Made by a program: the position numbers and the translations under genes. Shown in pieces: positions 50,991-58,873 of a DNA stretch of 64,000 nt. The stretch's first letter is position 1. Each line of letters opens with the position of its first letter. Origin of the DNA: Candidatus Latescibacterota bacterium (GTDB taxonomy: Bacteria; Latescibacterota; UBA2968; UBA8231); contig JAJDUT010000024.1 in assembly GCA_022826515.1 (NCBI GenBank), positions 29,277 to 93,276 of the forward strand, given 5' to 3'. Under the pieces are notes generated by a model. That model did not search any database. It worked only from the letters and a program-made list of their open reading frames with translations, and had not been told where the DNA came from.

Positions 50991-51590
50991 ATGGAACCGC
51001 GCATTTTCCCCATCCACCCGCCGTCTGCCGCTCTGTTCGGCAAAGTGCTGGCCGCGTCTTTTGGTTTGACTACCGCCTTTTTCGCCGTGTTGACCCTCGC
51101 GCTCTACGCGGCCATTGACCCGGATGGCCCAGTTGCCCACGTCGCCGCTCCCGTGGCCTTGGGTTCGTCGTACGTGCTGATGCTGATCATATTTTTTTCG
51201 GTATTTACCTGGTTTTATTTGAGTGCTCGCCGCACGGATTTTGTCTTGCTAGAGGGCCACCTGCTCATCCGCAACAGTGCTCACGGCAAGCACTTCACCT
51301 ACGACGAGCTGAAGGTGGAGGAGGCCCGCGTCGTTGATTTGCCGACCGAGCCCCAATACCGGCCTGGGGGCAAAATTTTCGCCATCAGCGCGTTTTTTTT
51401 TCGCGGAGGGGCGTTTTATCTGCACAGCGGGGAAAAGGCGCACGTTTTCTGCACAAGTGCGCCGCGCGCTGTGTATATTCCAACGCACGGTTCCCATGCT
51501 CTCTTGCTGGGGCCGTCCGATCCAGTCGTTTTTTTGCACGCCTTACGCGAAGTAGGGGCGACCGGTCGGTCGTCCCTACCTAACCACTAA
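50991..51590 (+). CDS. membrane protein with PH-like domain, unknown function
   Basis: A 199-residue protein with two helices (about 20-42 and 55-80) and a cytoplasmic C-terminal part whose RTDFVLLEGHLLIRNSAHGK and LPTEPQYRPGGKIFA resemble bacterial PH-like domains. The last about 14 residues (VGATGRSSLPNH) are encoded by one of the window's short palindromes (51552-51579), so the natural C-terminus was probably replaced when that element arrived. Confidence 0.75.
   Translation: MEPRIFPIHPPSAALFGKVLAASFGLTTAFFAVLTLALYAAIDPDGPVAHVAAPVALGSSYVLMLIIFFSVFTWFYLSARRTDFVLLEGHLLIRNSAHGKHFTYDELKVEEARVVDLPTEPQYRPGGKIFAISAFFFRGGAFYLHSGEKAHVFCTSAPRAVYIPTHGSHALLLGPSDPVVFLHALREVGATGRSSLPNH
51552..51579. 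repeat. imperfect 28-bp GTAGGGGCG palindrome inside a gene end
   Basis: An imperfect palindrome beginning GTAGGGGCGACC and ending GTCCCTAC, related to the perfect element at 52626-52653. It encodes the last residues of the preceding membrane protein. Confidence 0.75.
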
Positions 51591-51601
51591 AGGAGATTTT
51601 C

Positions 51602-52618
51602 ATGGCCTATCACGTCTATATTTCAAACTCGGGCAGCAGCTTTTTTTCGCATTTCCTGATGGACGAAGACACCGGCGCATTAGAGCCGCAGCCCAATATC
51701 GAGTTGGGCGATTCTCCGGGGGCGGTGACTGTGCGCCCGGATGGGACGCAGATGTTCGTGGCGCTGCGCTCGGCCCAAAAACTGGCTAGCTATGCGCTCG
51801 ATGGGGAACAGGGGACGCTCGCCAAGCTCGCAGAGACGAGCCTAGAAGAAGGTCCGCCCTATCTGTATTTGGACGACAGTGGTGCCTTTTTGCTGTCGTC
51901 TTACTATGGGTCGGGTCAGGTCGCCGTTCACGGCGTGGCCGCGGATGGTGCGATCTCGGCTGAGCCGTTGCAAATGCTTGCCACCGCAATACGCGCCCAC
52001 AGCATCCAGACCGACCGCTCGAACCGCTTTGCCTTTGTGCCACACACCAACCCGTCCAACGCGATATTTCAGTTTCGCTTTGACGAGCAAACCGGGCGGC
52101 TGACGCCCAACGATCCGCCGAAGATAGAGCCGGCTACGCCTGAAGGCCCGCGCCATTTTGCCTTTCACCCGACTCGCGACCTCCTTTATTCGGTCAATGA
52201 AAACGGCAGCACGGTGTCGGCTCACCACTTCGACCCGGAGGCCGGGACGCTGTCGTCGTTTCAGGTTATTTCGACCTTGCCGGAGGGATTTAACAACGAA
52301 GACAACACCACAGCCGAAATAAAGATCACGCCGGACGGACAGTTTCTCTACGGGTCCAATCGCGGTCACGATTCCTTGGCCCTTTTCGCCATTGGCGACG
52401 ATGGGCGGCTGACGGCTAAAGGACGCTATCCCACTGAGGCTACGCCTCGCTTTTTTGAGCTGGATCCGAGCGGTCGCTTCGTCTATTCGGTTGGGCAGGG
52501 ATCGGGGCGGATGACCTCGTACAGCATTGACGCGGCTACGGGTGAGTTGACGCCTCTGGAGCAACATGACGTGGGCACTAGCCCGCTGTGGATTACCTTT
52601 GTGAAACAGGGGGCGTAG
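51602..52618 (+). CDS. lactonase-family beta-propeller (6-phosphogluconolactonase-like)
   Basis: A 338-residue protein of the Lactonase (PF10282) family. Repeating blades carry motifs such as YVYISNSGSS, DRSNRFAFVPHTNPSN, and TPDGQFLYGSNRGHDSLALF. Members hydrolyse sugar lactones, some 6-phosphogluconolactone. No signal peptide is evident. AAAGGAGA precedes the ATG. It could serve the carbohydrate routes elsewhere in the window; the substrate is unproven. Confidence 0.9.
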   Translation: MAYHVYISNSGSSFFSHFLMDEDTGALEPQPNIELGDSPGAVTVRPDGTQMFVALRSAQKLASYALDGEQGTLAKLAETSLEEGPPYLYLDDSGAFLLSSYYGSGQVAVHGVAADGAISAEPLQMLATAIRAHSIQTDRSNRFAFVPHTNPSNAIFQFRFDEQTGRLTPNDPPKIEPATPEGPRHFAFHPTRDLLYSVNENGSTVSAHHFDPEAGTLSSFQVISTLPEGFNNEDNTTAEIKITPDGQFLYGSNRGHDSLALFAIGDDGRLTAKGRYPTEATPRFFELDPSGRFVYSVGQGSGRMTSYSIDAATGELTPLEQHDVGTSPLWITFVKQGA

Positions 52619-52625
52619 GGATGGG

Positions 52626-52653
52626 GTAGGGGCGGTTCGCGAACCGCCCCTAC
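52626..52653. repeat. perfect 28-bp GTAGGGGCGG palindrome
   Basis: A perfect 14-base arm palindrome (GTAGGGGCGGTTCG and its complement) just after the lactonase stop. As RNA it would be a long hairpin without a U-tract, so it is a repeat element, perhaps an mRNA end stabiliser, rather than a terminator. Confidence 0.85.
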
Positions 52654-52655
52654 TT

Positions 52656-52703
52656 ATGGACCCGATCAGAATTAATACGATCTCATCCAAAGGCCAGATC
52701 TAG
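52656..52703 (+). pseudogene. remnant of an AbrB/MazE-type antitoxin
   Basis: A 15-codon frame MDPIRINTISSKGQI then stops. ISSKGQI is the conserved start of SpoVT-AbrB domain antitoxins. The frame resumes after the stop (IYIEAMLATAV...) without matching the family, so it is a decayed fragment inside the 416-nt gap 52619-53034. Confidence 0.45.
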
Positions 52704-52791
52704 ATCTACATCGAGGCGATGCTGGCCACTGCTGTTGCTACCGGCGCCATCCTCGACGACCGGCCGGTCTCCCCGTTCTAACCGATTCTGC

Positions 52792-52990
52792 CGCACTGCG
52801 ACATCTCTGTCGCACTTTCTCTAACCTATTGTAAAAAATTGAGATAGAAGTTTAATAGAAGGGCAAGTGCGTCGAAAGGGAGCAATCAAAGCGCGATTTG
52901 GCGTTTTGCGCGAACTGCCCCAATAATTTTTAACTCTTTTTTTTACAATCAGTTATGGTTTGGTAGCTCCGCTTTGGCACGGAATGTGCT
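52792..52990 (+). promoter_or_regulatory. sigma-54 promoter with upstream repeats controlling the RND/ACP gene set
   Basis: TGGCACGGAATGTGCT at 52975-52990 has GG (52976-52977) and GC (52988-52989) exactly ten bases apart, the sigma-54 -24/-12 rule, with one mismatch from the usual TTGC (GTGC). About 170-190 bases upstream are two direct CGCACT repeats (52792-52797 and 52811-52816), 19 bp apart, the second within the inverted repeat TGCGAC/GTCGCA; these could be activator sites. The whole block is repeated at 63624-63819. Confidence 0.8.
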
Positions 52991-53034
52991 ATTAGCAAGA
53001 TAGGCCGCTGTTGGCCCATCAAGGAGGTGCTACC

Positions 53035-54213
53035 ATGAAAAACAAAGTGCTCTATTCAATCATAGCTCTGCTGACGATTATGCTGGCCAGTCAGAGCGAG
53101 ACTGTGACCGGCTTTTTCGAGGCCGACCACGTAGAGGCTAAAGACCGCTCTCAGCCCCAAGCAGTAAGACCCGCCCCCGCTGATACCCGCAAGCCCGTAG
53201 CCATAATGCAGGTGAATGAGGGGGCGCTGGTTCGAGAAGTCGTCTCGTACGGATACGTCAGCGCCACGAGGACGGCTGAAATTACGGCCCAAGTCTCCGC
53301 TAGGATCAATCGACTGCTCATCGAGGAAGGCGACTGGGTAGAGCAAGGCGATACCGTAGTAGAGTTAGAGGACGACTTGCTCAGGATAGCCCAGCAACAG
53401 GCGCGGGAGGAACTGGATAAGGCCCTCACCAAATACGCCAACATCGCCTTCTTCACCAGCGATCGCGATAACAGGGAACAAATGTTCAACCGGCTGGGTG
53501 TCGATTCGACCAATGTCAACGATGTCGAAGCATCCAGACTCATTTTTAGCAAGTCGAGAAAGGAACTGGCCGCGGACCAAGTCGGGCTCGACGAAGCTAG
53601 GCTGAAACTCAAAAGGGCGAAGATCGAACTTGAGCACGCGATCATAGGGGCATCATTCGCTGGATACGTGTCGGAAGTAGTCGTGGACAGAAGCGACTTC
53701 GTCAACAAGGGCGATGTTGTGGCGCGGGTCGTGTCGCTGGATCGGCTCCGCCTCGAAATGGATGTGTTGGAGACCGAGATCAGGCATATACGGCTAGGCG
53801 CGAGGGCTGAGATAGAGTTAGCTGCGCTGCCTGGAAAAACGGTGAGCGGGCGCGTCGTGTCGGTGAACCCAACTATAGATGCGGAACGTAGAACGTGCAG
53901 AGTCCTAGTAGAGATAGAGAACCCGGATAGGGCCGTGCGGCCCGGCATGTTCGCCGATGTACGCGTCGAGGCCGTCCGCTACAAAGATAGGCTGTTGGTG
54001 CCGAGGGAATCCCTACTCACTCGCAACGACAGGAAAGTGGTGTTCGTGTACGAGGGCGGGCGGGCTAAATGGCGCTACGTCGAAACCGGCGAGGAAACTG
54101 ACGATATGGTGGAAGTGCGGGAAGGCTTGGCCGCTAGGGATACCCTGATTACGGCCGGTCACTTCAACTTGACCCACAACGCTCAAGTCATCGTCGTCAA
54201 TGAGGAACTCTAA
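53035..54213 (+). CDS. RND efflux periplasmic adaptor
   Basis: A 392-residue HlyD/AcrA-type adaptor. A short hydrophobic N-terminus anchors it in or across the inner membrane; there is no lipobox. Residues from ISARINRLLIEEGDWVEQGDTVVEL form the first lipoyl half, then a long helical hairpin (about 100-205), IIGASFAGYVSEVVVDRSDFVNKGD the second lipoyl half, and the beta-barrel and membrane-proximal domains. AAGGAGG lies before ATG 53035. Its stop overlaps the permease start (TAATG), so the two are co-translated. No TolC-like channel gene is in the window. Confidence 0.92.
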   Translation: MKNKVLYSIIALLTIMLASQSETVTGFFEADHVEAKDRSQPQAVRPAPADTRKPVAIMQVNEGALVREVVSYGYVSATRTAEITAQVSARINRLLIEEGDWVEQGDTVVELEDDLLRIAQQQAREELDKALTKYANIAFFTSDRDNREQMFNRLGVDSTNVNDVEASRLIFSKSRKELAADQVGLDEARLKLKRAKIELEHAIIGASFAGYVSEVVVDRSDFVNKGDVVARVVSLDRLRLEMDVLETEIRHIRLGARAEIELAALPGKTVSGRVVSVNPTIDAERRTCRVLVEIENPDRAVRPGMFADVRVEAVRYKDRLLVPRESLLTRNDRKVVFVYEGGRAKWRYVETGEETDDMVEVREGLAARDTLITAGHFNLTHNAQVIVVNEEL

Positions 54214-57200
54214 TGCCTGCCAATCTCACCGCCTCGTCCGTGCGGCGGCCGGTGACAACGGTTGTCGTCTATGCCGCCGCCGTCCTGTTGGGACTCTATT
54301 CCTTTTATCAAATGGGGGTGGACTTCCTGCCGGACGTCGAAGTTCAGAAACTGGCGGTGAAGACCGAGTGTCCGGGCGTGGCTGCCATCGACATTGAGGA
54401 GGAAGTCACGCAAACGATAGAGGCCGCGCTGAGCGGCCTCTACAACATCAGGAACATGCGCTCGGTATCGCGGGACGATCTGTCGATGGTGTACTTGGAG
54501 TTCAGTTGGGACGCCGACATGGACCTGACCTTCATCAAGGTCCGCAACAAGCTCGATAGAATCCAACAACTGCTACCCGATTTCGCCGCAAGGCCGACGA
54601 TTTTGCGCTTCGATCCGTCATCATCGCCGTTTATGATGCTCGCGGTCACCGGGGATCGCATCGAGCGCCCGGTTTCGGATGAGGACTATCGGGCGGCTTT
54701 GGTCGAACTCAAAGACATCGCCGAAGCGGTAGTAAAACCCCGGCTGGAACAAATCCAAGGCGTGGCACAAGCCCTCGTAGCCGGTGGGTTGGAAAAGGAA
54801 GTCCAAGTCGAGATAGACCGCCGCAAATGTCTCGCCTATGGTGTGGAGTTCGCCGATGTCGAGGCGGCCTTGACGCGGTTTAATGCCAATTCTGCGGGAG
54901 GGACCATCCGCGAAGGTAACTTGGTGTACCCGCTGAGGATAGAAGGCCGCTACCGGGACATTGAGGACATAAGAAAAGTGCCGGTCAAACGCGTCGATAA
55001 CACGACGGTTTTCCTTGAGGACATTGCCACTGCAAAGTACGGGTTTAAAGAGCCGACCGGCTACAACCGGCTCAACGGCAAGGATACAGTCACGCTGTAT
55101 CTGTACAAGAAGTCCGGGGATAATACGGTAAAGACTGCGCGGAAAGTAGAAGCGGCGCTAGCGGCACTGGCACTTGAGTTCCCCGATTTCAGGGTGATTC
55201 CGGTTTTTGACCAAGCGGAATTCATCCAAGAGGCCGTGGACAATGTCCTCTCCTCATTGTACTGGGGAGGTTTTTTCGCGGTGCTCGTCCTATTTCTGTT
55301 CATCCGCGACTGGAAGAGTCCACTAATAGTGGGGCTGGCGGTGCCCGTATCCATTGTCATCACCTTTGCAGTGATGTACAGCATTGGCATCCATTTCAAC
55401 GTGGTTTCCCTCGGCGGACTGGCCTTGGGCATTGGCATCTTGGTCGATAATTCCATAATCGTCCTCGACAATGTGCAGCGGTTCCGGAGACAGGGTTGCT
55501 CGCTGGTAGAAGCGGCCATTGAGGGCACTAGGGAAGTCAGTCTGCCGATTGCCGCCTCGACGTTCACTACGGTGTCCGTCTTCTTGCCGCTGATGTACAT
55601 CGAAGGGCTAGCCGGGGCCTTGTATTTCGACCAAGCCATCACGGTCGTAGCGTCGCTGACCCTATCCCTATTCGTGTCGATTACCTTGGTCTCGGTGCTG
55701 CTGTCGCGCGGCGATACAAGGGACTGGCTGTCGCGCCTACTGGACAAGTTGCCCTTGCTGACTAGACTCGGCGACCGCGCCGATAGGCTGGGCGAGGGCA
55801 CGATTCGGCACTACGAAAGGCTGCTGGCAGTCTGCCTGCAAAACAAGGCGGTGACGCTAATCGCGATTGTGGTCGCGGCTGGGTTGGGTTTGTCTCTGCT
55901 GTCGGCGGTTGACCGGGAGTTAATGCCCACAGTTGACCGGAAGCGGCTGGTGCTCGAAGTGGAATTCCCGGAGTCGTCCATGCTACGGCGGACTTTGGCC
56001 GAGGTAGCCGAGATTGAACAGAGCTTGAGGGCGGACCCAGAGGTCCAAACAGTTTATTCATCCGTGGGAATAACGGATATAGATTTCGACCAATCGTACC
56101 GCCCAGGGGCCAACAAGGCCGTGATAGAAGTGAAAATTGCCCCAGAGGCCGATACCGATGCCGTCGCGGCGAGGCTGGAAGCCTCGGGCCGCACGGCTAC
56201 TGGATACGAACTGAGTGTGCGGCAGCCACCGTCCTTTCTCGAGCATTTCTTCCCGCAAAAGACCAGCGATTTCGACGTGCGCCTAAGCGGCGAGGACTGG
56301 GAGGAACTGGCCGCGGTGAGCAAGGCCATTGTGGCGCTGATGGAGGACATCCCGCGTTTTGCCCACGTCCGGTCGAGCCTCACTGAGGGGGCCGGTGGGT
56401 ACGAAGTGGCTATTGACCACGGCCAGGCCGCGCTGTACGGCATTGACGCGACAGACCTCGCCGATTTTCTCCGCCGCGAGGTACAGGGCAGCAAGCCGAC
56501 CCAGTTGGCCGACTATTCGCGCGAGGTCGATGTCAAATTGGTTGTGGGCCGGGAAGGGACCCTTGGGCTGGAAACGCTAAAGCGGTTGAGCTATCCCATT
56601 CGCCGGCAGGAGCAGACCGTGTACGTACCGGTCGAGCAGTTGGTTTCTATTACGCCCTATACGGGCTACGCCGCGCTGCACCGAAAAAACCAGAGCCGCA
56701 CCGTGGAAGTGGGTGCCGAGCTGGTGCAAGGGAATGCGGCCGCGGCCAAGCGGCAATTGGAGGCCGCCGCGAGCAGGGTAGAAAAACCCCAAGACGTTTG
56801 GCTGGAGATTGGGGCAGTTGACGACGAGATGAAGGAAATGTTAGACGACTTGGTGCTGACGCTGATAGTTTCCTTTTGCTTGGTATTTGCCATCCTCGCC
56901 GCCAAGTTTGAATCGCTCAAAATTCCATTTGTGGTCATTTCGGTCGTGCCGCTGGCGCTCGTCTGCGTAGTTGCGACGCTCTATGCGATGGGTCAGACGC
57001 TCAATTTTATGTCGGTGATGGGGGCGGTGGTACTCGTCGGCATTGTGGTCAACGACTCTATCGTCAAGGTGGATTTTATCCGCAACCGCCACCTCGCCGG
57101 GGCCGACCTGAATACCGCCATAGTCGAAGCCGGCCGCAAGCGGCTGCGCCCTATAGCTATGACCACGGTGACGACGGTGTTGGGTTTGCTGCCGATGGCA

Positions 57201-57353
57201 CTTTCTGCGGGTCAGGGCGCGGAATTACACCAGCCGATGGCTTGGGCGATTATCGGCGGGTTGACGCTATCGACCGGGCTGACGCTGGTTGTGGTGCCGG
57301 TGGTTTACTCCTTGGTGTGCGGCCGGGTGCGGGCGCAGATGCCAAAAAGTTGA
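54213..57353 (+). CDS. full-length RND efflux permease
   Basis: A 1046-residue inner-membrane pump of standard RND length: TM1 at about 12-32, porter loop, TM2-7, second porter loop, TM8-12. The proton-relay Asp of TM4 lies in GILVDNSIIVLDNVQRF, where the second Asp of AcrB is Asn. FMSVMGAVVLVGIVVNDSIVKVDF marks TM10. VTTVLGLLPMALSAGQGAE marks TM11. A substrate cannot be read. It is the first of two RND systems in this gene set. Confidence 0.94.
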   Translation: MPANLTASSVRRPVTTVVVYAAAVLLGLYSFYQMGVDFLPDVEVQKLAVKTECPGVAAIDIEEEVTQTIEAALSGLYNIRNMRSVSRDDLSMVYLEFSWDADMDLTFIKVRNKLDRIQQLLPDFAARPTILRFDPSSSPFMMLAVTGDRIERPVSDEDYRAALVELKDIAEAVVKPRLEQIQGVAQALVAGGLEKEVQVEIDRRKCLAYGVEFADVEAALTRFNANSAGGTIREGNLVYPLRIEGRYRDIEDIRKVPVKRVDNTTVFLEDIATAKYGFKEPTGYNRLNGKDTVTLYLYKKSGDNTVKTARKVEAALAALALEFPDFRVIPVFDQAEFIQEAVDNVLSSLYWGGFFAVLVLFLFIRDWKSPLIVGLAVPVSIVITFAVMYSIGIHFNVVSLGGLALGIGILVDNSIIVLDNVQRFRRQGCSLVEAAIEGTREVSLPIAASTFTTVSVFLPLMYIEGLAGALYFDQAITVVASLTLSLFVSITLVSVLLSRGDTRDWLSRLLDKLPLLTRLGDRADRLGEGTIRHYERLLAVCLQNKAVTLIAIVVAAGLGLSLLSAVDRELMPTVDRKRLVLEVEFPESSMLRRTLAEVAEIEQSLRADPEVQTVYSSVGITDIDFDQSYRPGANKAVIEVKIAPEADTDAVAARLEASGRTATGYELSVRQPPSFLEHFFPQKTSDFDVRLSGEDWEELAAVSKAIVALMEDIPRFAHVRSSLTEGAGGYEVAIDHGQAALYGIDATDLADFLRREVQGSKPTQLADYSREVDVKLVVGREGTLGLETLKRLSYPIRRQEQTVYVPVEQLVSITPYTGYAALHRKNQSRTVEVGAELVQGNAAAAKRQLEAAASRVEKPQDVWLEIGAVDDEMKEMLDDLVLTLIVSFCLVFAILAAKFESLKIPFVVISVVPLALVCVVATLYAMGQTLNFMSVMGAVVLVGIVVNDSIVKVDFIRNRHLAGADLNTAIVEAGRKRLRPIAMTTVTTVLGLLPMALSAGQGAELHQPMAWAIIGGLTLSTGLTLVVVPVVYSLVCGRVRAQMPKS

Positions 57354-57376
57354 TTCACTGCTCAGGACAACGTGCT

Positions 57377-58873
57377 ATGCGTGCGATACGCTGGACTCTT
57401 AACCATCCCATCGCGGTGTTCACCACAGTAGCTACCCTCGGCATACTGGCAGCGGCGAGCTTTGCCGTCATCTCGGTCGAGCTATCGCCGCCGAGCCAAC
57501 TGCCCGAGTTGCGCCTTGGTGTGCAATGGCCTGGGGCCTCGGCGTTCACCGTAGAATCCGCGGTAACGCGGCCGCTGGAGTCGTTGGTCCAGCAGTTGGA
57601 CCACGTCACCAGCATCCGCTCGCAGACTCGGGAAGGCCACGCCGAAATCGCGGTGCAATTCGATAGCAAAGCGAATATTGACTTGCTGGAAGTAGAATTG
57701 AACGAGCGAGTCCACCCGCTCTACGAGACCATGCCCCAAGGCGTCTTATGGCCAGTGATCCAGCGCTCGGTGCCGGAGGAATTGGCGGACTTGGCCGGTT
57801 TCCTCAGCTACCGCTTGTACGGCGACCGGAAGCCGGGTGAGTTGCGGGAGTTCGCCGAAGCTCGCATCCAAAAAGCCTTGCTCGCAGTGGCCGGCATCAA
57901 AGACGTGCAACTAGAAGGAGGCAAGCCGCTCGAACTGGTGATCGAGATAGACAGGAACGCCGCGACCAGCGCCGGTCTTGCCAGCGAGGATATAGCGGCG
58001 TTTCAGCGGCAGTTGAGCGGTGGCAAAGCGAGCTTGGGAACGCTATGGGACGCTGACACGGCGAAAAAGGTGCTCTTTGACGGGAGCTACGACAATTTGG
58101 AAACGCTTAGGCAAATGCCCGTCGGCCCGTCCGCGGTCCACTTGGGACATATTGCGCGGATCTATTGGGACGCGCCCGACGATTTTAGCCGCATCCGCAT
58201 CAACGGGAAAAACTCCGTATTGATCACCATAGAGAAGTATCCAGGAGTGGATCTGCTCGAAACGTCCGCGGCGGTCAAGGCCGCGCTGGCGAGTGCTATG
58301 CAGGACGCCCCGCCGGGTATTGGCTTGGTCAAGGAGCTGGACAAAGGCGAGGATTTGCAAAAGGAATTGGCCAAGATCGGCAACCGCTCCTTTTTGGCGG
58401 TGCTGTTCATTGCCGCTATCGTCGTCTTCACATACAAGAGAGTGTCGGCGACCCTGCTTATATGGGGCACCATCCTGCTGGTGCTGGCCTATACTGTGGG
58501 TCTGCTCCATCTGGCGGGTATGACTCTGAACGTGTTGACCTTGGCCGGTTTGACTGTGGGTTACGGCCTGAGCGTCGATAACTCGGTCGTGGTGTACGAC
58601 AGCGTCCAGCGCCACCTAACAACGGGTGGCGGCTCGGCCCAGCAGCGCATCCTCGCCGGGGTCGCCCGAGTGCTGAGACCGCTTTTGGCCTCCAACCTGA
58701 CGACCGTCGGAGCCTTGCTCCCGGTCTTTTTCCTGTCGCAAACTCTGCAACTCTATTTCAAACCCGTGGCCTTGGCGCTCGGTGCCACGGTGCTCTTTTC
58801 CTTCCTCGTCTCCTGCCTACTGCTGCCGTCCCTGATGTTGGTGTTGGACCAGCGGCGAGAAAGCACGGCTTAG
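57377..58873 (+). CDS. N-terminal half of a split RND permease (TM1-6)
   Basis: A 498-residue protein. One helix (about 12-32), a porter-type loop (VESAVTRPLESLVQQLDHV ... LRQMPVGPSAVHLGHIA), then five helices, with the proton-relay Asp in GYGLSVDNSVVVYDSVQRH and LLASNLTTVGALLPVFFL at the end. This matches residues about 1-500 of a normal RND pump. The TAG stop is followed at once by the ATG of the next gene. ATG 57377 is used; the longer in-frame start lies inside the preceding permease gene. Confidence 0.92.
   Translation: MRAIRWTLNHPIAVFTTVATLGILAAASFAVISVELSPPSQLPELRLGVQWPGASAFTVESAVTRPLESLVQQLDHVTSIRSQTREGHAEIAVQFDSKANIDLLEVELNERVHPLYETMPQGVLWPVIQRSVPEELADLAGFLSYRLYGDRKPGELREFAEARIQKALLAVAGIKDVQLEGGKPLELVIEIDRNAATSAGLASEDIAAFQRQLSGGKASLGTLWDADTAKKVLFDGSYDNLETLRQMPVGPSAVHLGHIARIYWDAPDDFSRIRINGKNSVLITIEKYPGVDLLETSAAVKAALASAMQDAPPGIGLVKELDKGEDLQKELAKIGNRSFLAVLFIAAIVVFTYKRVSATLLIWGTILLVLAYTVGLLHLAGMTLNVLTLAGLTVGYGLSVDNSVVVYDSVQRHLTTGGGSAQQRILAGVARVLRPLLASNLTTVGALLPVFFLSQTLQLYFKPVALALGATVLFSFLVSCLLLPSLMLVLDQRRESTA

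Noticed and set aside
53151..53948. Minus-strand open frame opposite the RND adaptor gene
   Set aside because: The translation is serine/threonine-rich shadow sequence without domains; the adaptor frame on the plus strand is clear.
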